From Bacteroides sp. MSB163 (lineage in GTDB: Bacteria > Bacteroidota > Bacteroidia > Bacteroidales > Bacteroidaceae): 64,000 nucleotides of DNA. Positions within the stretch are counted from its first letter, which is position 1. Each line of letters begins with the position of its first letter. The notes beneath the pieces were generated by a model. That model did no database searches. It was not told the origin of the DNA and saw nothing but the letters and a program-made list of their open reading frames with translations. The DNA is taken from contig NZ_CP143867.1 in NCBI RefSeq assembly GCF_036416795.1, positions 3,092,001 to 3,156,000 of the forward strand, read 5' to 3'. The position numbers were made by a program, and so were the translations under genes. Of this stretch, positions 8,632-16,891 are shown one piece after another.

Positions 8632-8716
8632 TATATTGCCAATGTTTTGCCATCGTACTGGCAAGCTTTTGCCAATGCGGTGGCACAACTTTGCCAATGT
8701 GGTGGCAAGATGGCAG
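8632..8716. repeat. Cluster of TTTGCCA...TGGCA palindromic units
   Basis: Three near-tandem copies of a palindrome GCCA-N6-TGGC occur with period 22-25 (around 8652-8665, 8672-8685, 8695-8708), each preceded by TTTT/CTTT, plus half-sites (GCCAATG at 8639, TGGCAG at 8709). They lie 100-180 bases upstream of the ECF sigma gene. They could be an operator array or an unstable repeat; no protein is known to me for this site. Confidence 0.5.
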
Positions 8717-8765
8717 ATGTACTTCGAGCGTGAAACAGCTTTAACTTACTTTTTTCTTCCCTCTT

Positions 8766-8790
8766 GCAACTAATTCCCTAACCGGGCGTC
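8766..8790 (+). promoter_or_regulatory. ECF-type promoter of the sigma factor operon
   Basis: GCAAC (8766-8770), a 16-base spacer and CGTC (8787-8790) match the general ECF promoter form (-35 with AAC, -10 with CGTC) and lie 25 bases before the sigma factor start. This suggests that the sigma factor activates its own operon, as many ECF factors do. Confidence 0.5.
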
Positions 8791-8814
8791 TTATGTATAA
8801 AAGACTATCTTAAG

Positions 8815-9303
8815 ATGGAACAGAATACGAAAGAAAAACAGTTCACTTCCCTCATCGAGGAATACAAGCGAGTGATCTATAAAATCTGCTACATGTATGC
8901 AACGGATGGAGATAATTTTAAAGATCTCTACCAGGATGTAGTAATAAACCTTTGGAAAGGCTTCGAGGGTTATGAAGGAAAGGGTAAACCTTCTTCGTGG
9001 ATTTACCGCGTGGGATTGAATACCTGTATCTCCTTCTACCGCCAGCAGCAACGCCGGGGCGAACATACTTCCTTGGATTCCCTCTACGGTTTGGAAGCAG
9101 AAGATAGTGAAACGACCAAACGCTTGAAAGAGATGTATCGCCTCATTGCCGGACTGGACAAGTTTGAACGTGCCGTCATCTTGCTGTGGCTGGATGAAAA
9201 TTCTTACGAAGAGATTGCGGAAATTGTCGGTGTGCCGCGCAATACTGTAGCTTCAAAATTGAAACGAATTAAGGATAAACTTACAAAACAAGCGAATAGC
9301 TAA
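8815..9303 (+). CDS. ECF (extracytoplasmic function) RNA polymerase sigma factor
   Basis: 162-residue sigma-70 family protein with region 2 at about residues 10-80 (FKDLYQDVVINLWKGFEGYE, then SSWIYRVGLNTCISFYR) and region 4 with its helix-turn-helix at about 105-155 (ILLWLDENSYEEIAEIVGVP, RNTVASKLKRIKDKL). There is no region 3, as expected for ECF factors. The following gene encodes a small membrane protein that is likely cotranscribed (13-base gap) and may act as its anti-sigma partner. An ECF-like promoter upstream suggests autoregulation. Confidence 0.9.
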   Translation: MEQNTKEKQFTSLIEEYKRVIYKICYMYATDGDNFKDLYQDVVINLWKGFEGYEGKGKPSSWIYRVGLNTCISFYRQQQRRGEHTSLDSLYGLEAEDSETTKRLKEMYRLIAGLDKFERAVILLWLDENSYEEIAEIVGVPRNTVASKLKRIKDKLTKQANS

Positions 9304-9316
9304 AATAAAACAGATT

Positions 9317-9877
9317 ATGGAACTGGAAGAATTAAAACAAAATTGGAATATAATGGAAGAAAGGCTCGGACGCCTGGAAATGGAGCATCGCCAGCAACTG
9401 AATAATAAGGTGGTCAGTAAAGTAAAGCAGGTACAGGATCGTGTGTTGCGTCGATTTACGATTGTAGTGATCTGTTTACCTTTCTTTTGCTGGTATATTG
9501 TTCATAATCAGATGTGTGATTTTAGCCTGTCAACGTGGGTGCTGTTGTTTCTGTTTGTAGCTGTGATAGTAGCCCGGCAATTCACATGGATGTTGCTGTT
9601 AAGGAAGATTGATTGCCTGAAGATGACTGTGCGTGAAGTGTGTCTGGCGGAGAGTCGTTTCCGGATGTCTTTCAAAGTGGGGATAGCTGTGAGTGTGTTG
9701 TGTGCCGTACCTTTACTGGTAAGTATGATATGGGATATGTCCCAAATGGGGGATCGTTATATATTGATAGGTGCCTGGACTGGGCTTGTTGTAGGGGTGC
9801 TGATAGGAATTCGTTTGTTCCTCAAAGCATGGAGCGGGATAAAGGAATTGAAAGAGGCAATAACGGATTTGCAGTAG
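9317..9877 (+). CDS. Membrane protein cotranscribed with the ECF sigma factor (possible anti-sigma)
   Basis: 186 residues. The N-terminal 50 residues are charged and likely coiled coil (LEELKQNWNIMEERLGRLEM), followed by four hydrophobic segments (about 50-66, 74-90, 116-135, 148-166) and a short charged C-terminus. No recognised zinc anti-sigma motif (HxxxCxxC) is visible, so the role as sigma regulator is inferred only from gene order and membrane topology. Confidence 0.7.
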   Translation: MELEELKQNWNIMEERLGRLEMEHRQQLNNKVVSKVKQVQDRVLRRFTIVVICLPFFCWYIVHNQMCDFSLSTWVLLFLFVAVIVARQFTWMLLLRKIDCLKMTVREVCLAESRFRMSFKVGIAVSVLCAVPLLVSMIWDMSQMGDRYILIGAWTGLVVGVLIGIRLFLKAWSGIKELKEAITDLQ

Positions 9878-9892
9878 TCAGCTTAAAAAAAG

Positions 9893-9964
9893 CAAGTCCC
9901 CCTTCCGCCCTGGAAACTCGAATAGACCGGAGTTTACGATGGGTGGAAGGGGGACTTGTTTTTT
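9893..9964. terminator. Long hairpin terminator between convergent genes
   Basis: CAAGTCCCCCTTCC (9893-9906) pairs with GGAAGGGGGACTTG (9945-9958), and an inner stem AAACTC/GAGTTT (9914-9919 with 9930-9935) extends it. Six T follow on the plus strand and A-rich sequence precedes it, so it can stop transcription of the sigma operon and of lemA from the other side. Confidence 0.85.
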
Positions 9965-9998
9965 ATAGAACCGTTTGTTACGGTAGGAATATACTTAT

Positions 9999-10580
9999 TT
10001 AGAACTGTACCTGCGGTGCTGTTTCAGCTCCTTCGGAAGCTTCAAAGTAAGCACGTTTTTCGAAGCCGAACAGACTTGCAAGAATGTTCTTCGGGAAGCG
10101 GCGGATGGCAGTATTGAAGTTCTTTGCTGCATTGTTGAAGTTGGTACGTGCCACGTTGATACGGTTTTCAGTACCTTCCAATTGAGCTTGCAGTTCCAGG
10201 AAATTCTGGTTTGCTTTCAGGTCGGGGTAATTCTCAGTAATGGCAAGCAACTTACCCAATGCAGAAGTTACCGCACCTTGAGCTTTCTGGTATTCAGCCA
10301 GCTTTTCCGGAGTCAGATCATTAGCATCTACTTTAATTTGAGTAGCCTGGCTGCGAGCCTCTACCACACCTTCCAGAGTTTCTTTTTCATGAGAAGCGTA
10401 TCCTTTTACCGTACTAACCAGATTCGGAATCAAGTCGGCACGGCGTTGATATTGTGTTTCAACGTTTGACCATTGTCCGCTTACGTTTTCATCCATAGTT
10501 ACTAGTCCGTTATAACCAGTAACACCCCAAATGACGAGGAGAGCTAAAACAACAAGAATGATAATAGTTGATTTCTTCAT
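9999..10580 (-). CDS. lemA: LemA family protein
   Basis: 193 residues: an N-terminal membrane anchor (IIILVVLALLVIWGVTGYN) followed by the helical LemA domain with its conserved opening NGLVTMDENVSGQWSNVETQ and YQRRADLIPNLVSTVKGYA. It ends in a short Ala/Glu-rich tail. LemA proteins sit in the membrane with their helices on one side; the function is unknown. It is commonly paired with a TPM-domain protein, which is indeed the next gene upstream (135-base gap). Confidence 0.92.
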   Translation of the reverse strand: MKKSTIIILVVLALLVIWGVTGYNGLVTMDENVSGQWSNVETQYQRRADLIPNLVSTVKGYASHEKETLEGVVEARSQATQIKVDANDLTPEKLAEYQKAQGAVTSALGKLLAITENYPDLKANQNFLELQAQLEGTENRINVARTNFNNAAKNFNTAIRRFPKNILASLFGFEKRAYFEASEGAETAPQVQF

Positions 10581-10616
10581 ACTTTTCTTTTATTAAATGA
10601 TTATTATTAATTAGCT

Positions 10617-10695
10617 GCAAGTTACGAGCTACAAGCTACGAGTTGCTGCGCTATGATACCGAAAGGCACTTGTAGCTTGTAACCCGTATCTTGTC
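10617..10695. repeat. Dispersed palindromic repeat, copy A (TACAAGCTAC/GTAGCTTGTA type)
   Basis: An intergenic inverted repeat with arms GAGCTACAAGCTACGAGT and ACTTGTAGCTTGTAAC flanking a TGCGC...CCGAAAGG centre. A second copy with the same core (CAAGTTACGAG, TACAAGCTAC, TGCGC, CCGAAAGG, ACTTGT) occurs at 59980-60076. It is a repeat family, not coding. Here it lies between lemA and the TPM gene. Confidence 0.75.
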
Positions 10696-10698
10696 ACT

Positions 10699-10719
10699 CT
10701 GAGAGTTTCAACTCTCAGA
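10699..10719. terminator. Perfect hairpin at the end of the TPM gene
   Basis: CTGAGAGTT, loop TCA, AACTCTCAG form a perfect 9-bp stem overlapping the stop codon (10717-10715) of the TPM-domain gene. It lacks a T tract, so it may act in mRNA stability or as a partial terminator ahead of lemA. Confidence 0.45.
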
Positions 10720-11623
10720 ATCGGGAACCGGCACCTCCGCCACCTCCCATACCTCCACCGAAGCTGCCTCCGCTGAAGCCACCGCCTCCGCCGCCGCCGA
10801 AGCCTCCGCCACCGCCAAAGATGACCGGACCTCCTCCGCCACCTCCGCGATAGTTTTCATCATACGACTGTTTGCGGCGTACTATCTTGTGTCCGCAGTT
10901 GCGGCAAGTGTAGGTAACATCTTCCGTTTTTACTCCGTTGATCCGGGAAACCACTTTACTGCTGGTGCGTTGCAATTTGTGCTGTCCGCAGTTGGGGCAT
11001 TTGCTTGCGGCACGTGCCGCCATCCAACCGATTCCTCCGGCAACAACAAAGAATCCGATAACTGCTGCCAGAATGCCGAAGAAGGAAATGTCTTCTTCAT
11101 CATCTGTATCATTCACCATGCTACCGTCCAGTCTGCCGCATACGGCACGCACACCGGCAACCATACCTGCATCCCAGTTACCATCTTTCAGATAAGGAAT
11201 CATGTCGCGTGTCTGGATACGTTTACAGATGGCATCGGGCAGATCTCCTTCCAGTCCATAACCTGTATAGAACTGGATGCAGCGCTGATCGGTCACCAGA
11301 AGAATGACCAGACCATTATTCTTTCCTTTCTTTCCTACACCCCATTCATTGAGCAGGCGGTGCGCAAAGTCAAAGCAATCATCATTGCCGATAGACGGAA
11401 CCACGGCAACTACTGTCTCAATGCCGGTTTGTTGTTCCAATGCATACAACATACGGTCGATGCTGTCGCAGGCAGCCTGAGAGAGGATGCCGTCCGGATT
11501 GCAGACATAGCGCATTTTGTTCTGAAGATGTACTTTGGGAATATTGTCTGTAGTATAGACCTTCTGTGCCTGCACGGATAACAGCAGGCATAGGAATAAA
11601 CTTATGGAGATTAATCTTTTCAT
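10715..11623 (-). CDS. TPM domain protein with zinc ribbon and Gly-rich tail
   Basis: 302 residues: a signal peptide (LISISLFLCLLLSVQAQ), a TPM domain (about 35-160; GILSQAACDSIDRMLYALEQ onward, the YgcG/DUF477 fold), a transmembrane segment near 182-203 (FFGILAAVIGFFVVAGGIGW), a four-Cys zinc ribbon (CPNCG...CRNCG), and a C-terminal tail that is almost all Gly with Phe and Ser. TPM proteins are periplasmic or membrane-anchored with proposed phosphatase or photosystem-repair roles in other phyla; the role in Bacteroides is unknown. It precedes lemA, the usual partner. Confidence 0.88.
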   Translation of the reverse strand: MKRLISISLFLCLLLSVQAQKVYTTDNIPKVHLQNKMRYVCNPDGILSQAACDSIDRMLYALEQQTGIETVVAVVPSIGNDDCFDFAHRLLNEWGVGKKGKNNGLVILLVTDQRCIQFYTGYGLEGDLPDAICKRIQTRDMIPYLKDGNWDAGMVAGVRAVCGRLDGSMVNDTDDEEDISFFGILAAVIGFFVVAGGIGWMAARAASKCPNCGQHKLQRTSSKVVSRINGVKTEDVTYTCRNCGHKIVRRKQSYDENYRGGGGGGPVIFGGGGGFGGGGGGGFSGGSFGGGMGGGGGAGSRF

Positions 11624-11661
11624 ACTAATATATTTGTGGGACGAATATAGGAAAAATCACA

Positions 11662-12612
11662 TCAATAGATGTATTTACCTACAAAATTCTTCACACGTTC
11701 GGTGTATTCCTCCGGGTGATCCTTGTAGGACATGGCGTGTGTGGCACCGGGGGCAAGCCACAATTCTTTAGGTTCCGATTTTGCCTCGTAGAGAGGATAT
11801 ACCATCCAGGTGGGTACGTATGTATCTGCATCGCCATGAATGAAGAACATCGGCAGTTTGCATTTCCTGACCTGATTCAGCGAAGAAGCTTCCTTGAAGT
11901 TCCAGCCGTATTTCGCGTTGCACAGCCAGCTGGTGGTGTACATCAACGGGAACGGAGGCAGTCCGAACTGTCCCTTCAACTCGTAGGAAAATTCATCCCA
12001 TACGCTGGTATAACCGCAATCTTCCACAAAACATTTCACAAAAGGTTGTTGGGGCTCACCGGATACCATCATAGTGGTGGCGGCACCCATAGAGATGCCA
12101 TGTACTACCATCTGGGTATTTCCGCCGTAAATATCGTTGGCAATGTCCATCCAGCGCAATACGTCCAGCCGGTCTTTCCAACCCATTTGAATGGCAGGGC
12201 CTCCGCTTAATCCCTGATTCTGCAGGTCGGGCAGCAGAATGTTATACTTTAAATCTTTGTTGTAAAGGTAACCTATCATCAGCATACGGATGCAATCGTC
12301 CGTATAACCATGCACGATGACGGCTGTTTTGTGGGTAGGTTCGGGGGCGGCTGCGTAAATGGCATGCAGTTGCACCCCGTCAGGGTTGATAATAAAGGTA
12401 TCCCGTAAAGCACCGACAGTTTGCAAACTATCTATCCAAGGCTTGATTTGCGGATACTCGCTGAGCATATACTCGTAGGAGCCGGGAATATCTTTCCCTT
12501 TGTTGTGCTCCGGTCTCAGCGAGTAGCCGAGCATGTAGAAACTCGCACCTATGAGGGCAATAATGATAGCTGTTAACAGTCCGAGCAGACTGTACTTGAT
12601 ACCTTTCTTCAT
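11662..12612 (-). CDS. Membrane-anchored alpha/beta hydrolase
   Basis: 316 residues with an N-terminal membrane anchor (LLGLLTAIIIALIGASFYML) and an alpha/beta-hydrolase fold. The oxyanion region reads VIVHGYTDDC, the nucleophile elbow is GISMGA (Ser), an acidic residue is in FIHGDADTYVP and the catalytic His in PGATHAMSY. The exported orientation suggests hydrolysis of an ester or peptide in the periplasm; the substrate is unknown. Eighteen bases separate it from the aroE stop upstream. Confidence 0.85.
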   Translation of the reverse strand: MKKGIKYSLLGLLTAIIIALIGASFYMLGYSLRPEHNKGKDIPGSYEYMLSEYPQIKPWIDSLQTVGALRDTFIINPDGVQLHAIYAAAPEPTHKTAVIVHGYTDDCIRMLMIGYLYNKDLKYNILLPDLQNQGLSGGPAIQMGWKDRLDVLRWMDIANDIYGGNTQMVVHGISMGAATTMMVSGEPQQPFVKCFVEDCGYTSVWDEFSYELKGQFGLPPFPLMYTTSWLCNAKYGWNFKEASSLNQVRKCKLPMFFIHGDADTYVPTWMVYPLYEAKSEPKELWLAPGATHAMSYKDHPEEYTERVKNFVGKYIY

Positions 12613-12629
12613 CTTTCCTTCCTTTCACT

Positions 12630-13376
12630 CTATTTGTTCCATATTTCCCATGCGGCAAATGCTTGCAATAACAGCATTTCCAGTCCGTTTTTAGTAACGG
12701 CGCCGTGAGCCTCTCCCTTTTTCATGAAAAGGGTTTCATTGGGATTATATAACAAATCGTAGAGTAAATGGTTGGGAGTTAATTGATCATAAGGAATATC
12801 CGGACAGAAATCCACCTTAGGATACATGCCTACAGGTGTACAGTTTACGATAATAGTATATTCCTGCATGATCTCCGGTGTCAGTTCGTCATAAGTGAGG
12901 TAAGACGATTCCTTTTTTGTACGCGATACGAATACGCTTTCGATGCCCAGATTGGCCAGTCCGCGATAGACGGCTTTGGATGCACCGCCTGTACCCAGAA
13001 TCAGCGCCTTCTTGTGATGGGCTTGCAGTAAAGGCTCAATGGACTGTGTAAAACCTATGATATCCGAGTTATAGCCGACAAGCTTTACTTTTCCCTTCGG
13101 CTGGCGGATGATTTTGATGACGTTCACTGCGCCGATCTTTGCGGTATCTTTGTCCAGTTCGTCAAGAAAGGGGATGACCTGCTCCTTGTACGGGATGGTC
13201 ACATTAAGTCCGCAGAGGTTGGAATTCTCCTCTATGACTTCCATAAAGTCATTGATGTTGGGTATTTCAAAGTTTACATATTCGGCGTCGATATTCTCCG
13301 ATTTGAACTTTTCATTGAAATATCCGATGGAAAACGAATGTCTCAGCGGATAGCCTATTAAACCGTATTTCTGCAT
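12630..13376 (-). CDS. aroE: Shikimate dehydrogenase
   Basis: 248 residues. It reduces 3-dehydroshikimate with NADPH in aromatic amino acid synthesis. Substrate loop IGYPLRHSFSIGYFNEKF, catalytic Lys in NVTIPYKEQVIPF, NADP-binding glycine motif LILGTGGASKAVYRGL, and C-terminal GLEMLLLQAFAAWEIW are all present. It is slightly shorter than the E. coli enzyme, as usual for Bacteroidetes. Confidence 0.95.
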   Translation of the reverse strand: MQKYGLIGYPLRHSFSIGYFNEKFKSENIDAEYVNFEIPNINDFMEVIEENSNLCGLNVTIPYKEQVIPFLDELDKDTAKIGAVNVIKIIRQPKGKVKLVGYNSDIIGFTQSIEPLLQAHHKKALILGTGGASKAVYRGLANLGIESVFVSRTKKESSYLTYDELTPEIMQEYTIIVNCTPVGMYPKVDFCPDIPYDQLTPNHLLYDLLYNPNETLFMKKGEAHGAVTKNGLEMLLLQAFAAWEIWNK

Positions 13377-13408
13377 AATTCTCTTAGTGTGCTATGTCAA
13401 TAATCATT

Positions 13409-14146
13409 TCATTTAGTCGCAGTATAAAGAGTGCATATACCGAATGTCAGTCTGCGGAAATTAACCTGACTGAAACCTGCTCTGCGAATAACTTCCTGCA
13501 TCACTTCGCCTTGCGGGAAAGCACGGATGCTTTGGGGCAGGTAGGTGTAAGCACTATTGTCTTTTGACAGGCATTTGCCAAGCAGGGGGATGACTACTTT
13601 GGAGTAGATGGTGAAAAGTTGTTTCATCGGAAAACGGTCCGGTGTGGAGAGTTCCAGAATGACGAGATGTCCTCCGGTTTTCAGCACGCGGCACATTTCC
13701 GCCAACCCTTTGTCCAACCCTTCGAAGTTGCGGATACCGAACGCTACGGTTACAGCATCGAACGTGTCATCGGCAAATGAGAGAGAGGTGCAGTCCTCCC
13801 GGGCAAAGGATATTTTGTCCGAGAGGTGCGCCTGTTTTACTTTATTACGTCCCACGTCCATCATTCCCTCTGAGATGTCGGTGCCTATCAGTTCGTCAGG
13901 CTGCAACTCGCGGCAGGCAAGAATGGCAAAGTCACCTGTACCGGTGGCCACGTCCATGATGCGCTTCGGTTGGAAAGGCTTTAACCAATTGATCGCTTTC
14001 CGGCGCCAACTGCGGTCGATGCCTAATGAAAGGGTATGGTTCAGCTTATCATAAGCAGGAGCAATGTTGTCGAACATTTCTTCTACCTGTTCACTCTTTT
14101 TTCCGTCCTTACCGTAGGGTTTGATATGTTCCTGGGGATAATCCAT
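13409..14146 (-). CDS. menG: Demethylmenaquinone methyltransferase
   Basis: 245-residue class I SAM methyltransferase of the UbiE/MenG family, which methylates demethylmenaquinone in the last step of menaquinone synthesis. The SAM motif MDVATGTGDFAILACR, the family motif DRSWRRKAINWL and the central GIRNFEGLDKGL match. Bacteroides makes menaquinone only, so menG (also called ubiE) is the sensible name. Adjacent to purC (12-base gap). Confidence 0.94.
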   Translation of the reverse strand: MDYPQEHIKPYGKDGKKSEQVEEMFDNIAPAYDKLNHTLSLGIDRSWRRKAINWLKPFQPKRIMDVATGTGDFAILACRELQPDELIGTDISEGMMDVGRNKVKQAHLSDKISFAREDCTSLSFADDTFDAVTVAFGIRNFEGLDKGLAEMCRVLKTGGHLVILELSTPDRFPMKQLFTIYSKVVIPLLGKCLSKDNSAYTYLPQSIRAFPQGEVMQEVIRRAGFSQVNFRRLTFGICTLYTATK

Positions 14147-14158
14147 ACTAACCGTTTA

Positions 14159-15103
14159 TTACTTATTTAAGTATTCCGTTACGTTTTTCTCAATGCGTGA
14201 AGCAATGTTACTGGTATCTTCCTTCACGAATTGCTCTCCGGTGATATGCTCGTACAGTTCAATGTAACGCTCGCTGATGGATGCTACGATTTCGTCTGTC
14301 ATTTCCGGAACTTGTTGTCCTTCCTTGCCTTGGAAACCATTGTCCATCAACCATTCGCGAACGAATTCTTTAGAAAGTTGTTTCTGGGCTTCGCCTTTTT
14401 CAAAGCGTTCCTGATAACCTTCAGAGTAGAAGTAGCGGCTGGAGTCCGGTGTGTGGATTTCGTCCATCAGGTAAATAGTACCGTTGTGTTTACCGAATTC
14501 ATACTTCGTATCTACCAGAATCAGACCACGTTCTGCTGCGATCTCAGTTCCTCTTTTGAAGAGTGCCATGGTGTATTTCTCCAATACGGCATATTCTTCG
14601 GGAGTAGCCAGGCCTTTAGCAAGGATTTCTTCTTTTGAAATGTCTGCGTCGTGTTCACCGATTTCAGCTTTTGTAGTCGGGGTGATGATGGGTTCGGGGA
14701 ATTTCTGGTTTTCCTTCATTCCTTCGGGCAACTTCACACCACAGATTTCGCGTACGCCGCTCTTGTAAGCACGCCATGCGCTACCGCAAAGATAACCGCG
14801 TACAATCATTTCGATGGGGAAACCTTCGCACATCACACCTACCGTTACCATCGGGTCGGGTGTAGCTGTCTTCCAGTTGGGACAGATATCAGTAGTAGCA
14901 TCCAGGAATTTGGCTGCAATCTGATTCAGCATTTGGCCTTTAAAAGGAATGCCTTTCGGCAAAACAACGTCGAATGCGGAGATACGGTCGGTTGCTACCA
15001 TAACCAGCTTTTCACCATTGATGTTATAAACATCGCGTACTTTTCCGTGGTACACACTTTTCTGTCCCGGAAAATTGAAATCAGTTTTTGTTAATGCTTT
15101 CAT
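14159..15103 (-). CDS. purC: Phosphoribosylaminoimidazole-succinocarboxamide synthase
   Basis: 314-residue SAICAR synthase of purine synthesis. Conserved stretches are GKVRDVYNINGEKLVMVATD, RISAFDVVLP, RGYLCGSAWRAYKSG and the ATP/Mg region LVDTKYEFG...YLMDEIHTPDSSR. The ATG at 15103 (MKALTKTDFNFPGQ) is chosen from two adjacent ATG codons; the longer frame upstream is not conserved-looking. Confidence 0.95.
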   Translation of the reverse strand: MKALTKTDFNFPGQKSVYHGKVRDVYNINGEKLVMVATDRISAFDVVLPKGIPFKGQMLNQIAAKFLDATTDICPNWKTATPDPMVTVGVMCEGFPIEMIVRGYLCGSAWRAYKSGVREICGVKLPEGMKENQKFPEPIITPTTKAEIGEHDADISKEEILAKGLATPEEYAVLEKYTMALFKRGTEIAAERGLILVDTKYEFGKHNGTIYLMDEIHTPDSSRYFYSEGYQERFEKGEAQKQLSKEFVREWLMDNGFQGKEGQQVPEMTDEIVASISERYIELYEHITGEQFVKEDTSNIASRIEKNVTEYLNK

Positions 15104-15142
15104 CATTGTTATATTTATGATTTGGATATTTTCTATGGTTTT

Positions 15143-15212
15143 CACCACAGAGTGGCACAGAGGCTCACAGAATTCTTTTCTGCTCTGTGAGACTCTGTGT
15201 TACCCCGTGGTG
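15143..15212. repeat. Dispersed CACCACAGAG palindromic repeat overlapping the phoH stop
   Basis: CACCACAGAG (15143-15152), further CACAGAG and CTCACAGA, then TCTGTGAG, CTCTGTG and CCGTGGTG (to 15212) form a long imperfect hairpin. It fills the gap between purC and phoH, and its right arm supplies the last codons (LTTG) and stop of phoH at 15200. This type of element is scattered between genes in Bacteroides. Confidence 0.7.
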
Positions 15213-16177
15213 AGTTTTCTTTTTTCACGTTCGGCCTTGGTCTCCTTATCAAATTTCTCGTAGGCATCTACAATGCGGGTTACCAACTGGTGACGCACAA
15301 TATCTTTCTTGTTCAGTTCCACAAAGCTGATGCCTTTCACACCTTTCAGGATGCGGAGTGCCTGTACCAGTCCCGAAGTCTGGGAAGAGGGCAGGTCGAT
15401 CTGTGTCATATCTCCCGTTACAATCATCTTGGTGTTCATACCCATGCGGGTGAGGAACATCTTGATCTGCTGGGTAGTGGTGTTCTGCGCTTCATCCAGA
15501 ATTACGACTGCATCATTCAACGTCCTTCCGCGCATAAAGGCGAGGGGAGCAATCTGAATGATGTTCAGTTCCATGTATTCTTTCAGCTTGGCAGCCGGAA
15601 TCATATCCTGCAAGGCATCATACAACGGTTGCAGATACGGGTCTATCTTATCCTTCATGTCACCGGGCAGGAATCCAAGCTTCTCACCGGCTTCCACGGC
15701 GGGGCGACTGAGGATGATTTTCTTGATCTCTTTATTTTTGAGGGCACGTACGGCAAGGGCAATGGCAGTATACGTCTTTCCCGAACCGGCAGGACCTATG
15801 GCAAATACCATGTCGTTCTTGGCGAAACCTTCTACCAGTTTAAGCTGATTTTCACTGCGGGGGATGATCGGTTTGCCTGTCACGCTGAATACGATGACGT
15901 TACCCGACTTTTCTGCTTGCGGTGCATTTCCTTTGATGATGTCGATGATCACCTCTTCTTTCAATGAGTTGTATTCGGCGCAGTATTTTTCCAGTTTGGT
16001 AATGTTTTCTTCGAATGCGCACATCTCTTCTTCATCTCCCAACACTTTGATGACATTGCCGCGTGCAACAATGCGCAGTTTGGGGTACAAAGCTTTTATC
16101 AACTGCATATTGGCGTTATTCACACCGTAAAAGATAACCGGGTCGATATCCTCAAGAACAATCAGTTTTTCTATCAT
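15200..16177 (-). CDS. phoH: PhoH family ATPase
   Basis: 325-residue PhoH-like P-loop protein: Walker A in AIGPAGSGKTYTAIALAVRA, Walker B in DAVVILDEAQNTT, and a later RNA-related sensor region (MIVTGDMTQIDLP). An N-terminal KH-like segment is in the first 100 residues. PhoH proteins are cytoplasmic ATPases or helicases linked to RNA handling and often lie near ybeY. Its last four residues are encoded inside a dispersed repeat, so the C-terminus probably differs between strains. Confidence 0.93.
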   Translation of the reverse strand: MIEKLIVLEDIDPVIFYGVNNANMQLIKALYPKLRIVARGNVIKVLGDEEEMCAFEENITKLEKYCAEYNSLKEEVIIDIIKGNAPQAEKSGNVIVFSVTGKPIIPRSENQLKLVEGFAKNDMVFAIGPAGSGKTYTAIALAVRALKNKEIKKIILSRPAVEAGEKLGFLPGDMKDKIDPYLQPLYDALQDMIPAAKLKEYMELNIIQIAPLAFMRGRTLNDAVVILDEAQNTTTQQIKMFLTRMGMNTKMIVTGDMTQIDLPSSQTSGLVQALRILKGVKGISFVELNKKDIVRHQLVTRIVDAYEKFDKETKAEREKRKLTTG

Positions 16178-16246
16178 TGAATTGTTTATAAGTTCATGTC
16201 GTTTTATAGGTAAAACAGTTGCAAATTTAGTGAAACGTTTGGATAC

Positions 16247-16873
16247 TTAGCTGGTTCCGGCTGTTTTTTTTGTTGCAGGCTTCACTATGACACCTTTTCC
16301 ATTCTTGTTGCAGTGAATACACTCTTTGCGGAGTGTTCTTTCTTTGAAATCGAAAATGAGATTGGGGTTGAAATGCTGTCCGTTGATGCGGGTTTCAAAA
16401 TGAAGGTGTTCGGTACTGGCCCGTCCGGTACGTCCGGTCAGTGCGATGGGTTGTCCGGCCTTTACGACGTCACCGCTCTGAACAAGATTCTTAAAATTAT
16501 GACTGTATATCGTTTCCAATCCCGAAGAATGGCGCACAACGATTACGTTACCGTAAGCACTGTAAGGCTTAGACATACGTACAATGCCATCGAAAGCACT
16601 GCGTATCGTGTCTTTGGCGCAAGTCTTGATATCAATACCCGAGTGACGGCCGCCACCTCGCCCGTAAGGGGAAATCACTTTCCCTCCGGGAAGCGGAAAG
16701 CAATAGGCGGTATCAGGTATTTGCTCCAGATGCAATTCTAACAAGTTTTCGTTATCGAAAAGTCCCGGTGTAGTAACCCGGATATGATTGATTTCCATTT
16801 GCGAGAAACTTGGTTTCTCTTCAGGCGGAGTATAAGCCAGTGCGAATGATAGTAGCAGAAAGAATATGTTCAT
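16247..16873 (-). CDS. M23 family peptidase (LytM-type endopeptidase)
   Basis: 208 residues with a short signal peptide (MNIFFLLLSFALA). The LytM/M23 domain (about 65-180) has the zinc ligands in HSGIDI (His, Asp) and HLHFE (His-x-His). It should cut peptide cross-links of peptidoglycan in the periplasm. The C-terminus after KERTLRKECIHCNKNGKG is a basic extension with a CxxC. Confidence 0.9.
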   Translation of the reverse strand: MNIFFLLLSFALAYTPPEEKPSFSQMEINHIRVTTPGLFDNENLLELHLEQIPDTAYCFPLPGGKVISPYGRGGGRHSGIDIKTCAKDTIRSAFDGIVRMSKPYSAYGNVIVVRHSSGLETIYSHNFKNLVQSGDVVKAGQPIALTGRTGRASTEHLHFETRINGQHFNPNLIFDFKERTLRKECIHCNKNGKGVIVKPATKKTAGTS

Positions 16874-16891
16874 GATTAAAGGTTCTTCTTG

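Noticed and set aside
8443..8697. 84-residue frame on the minus strand
   Set aside because: It crosses the palindrome array and has no family-like content; probably chance.
10889..11581. 230-residue frame antisense to the TPM gene
   Set aside because: Shadow of a well-defined protein with signal peptide, TPM domain and zinc ribbon on the other strand.
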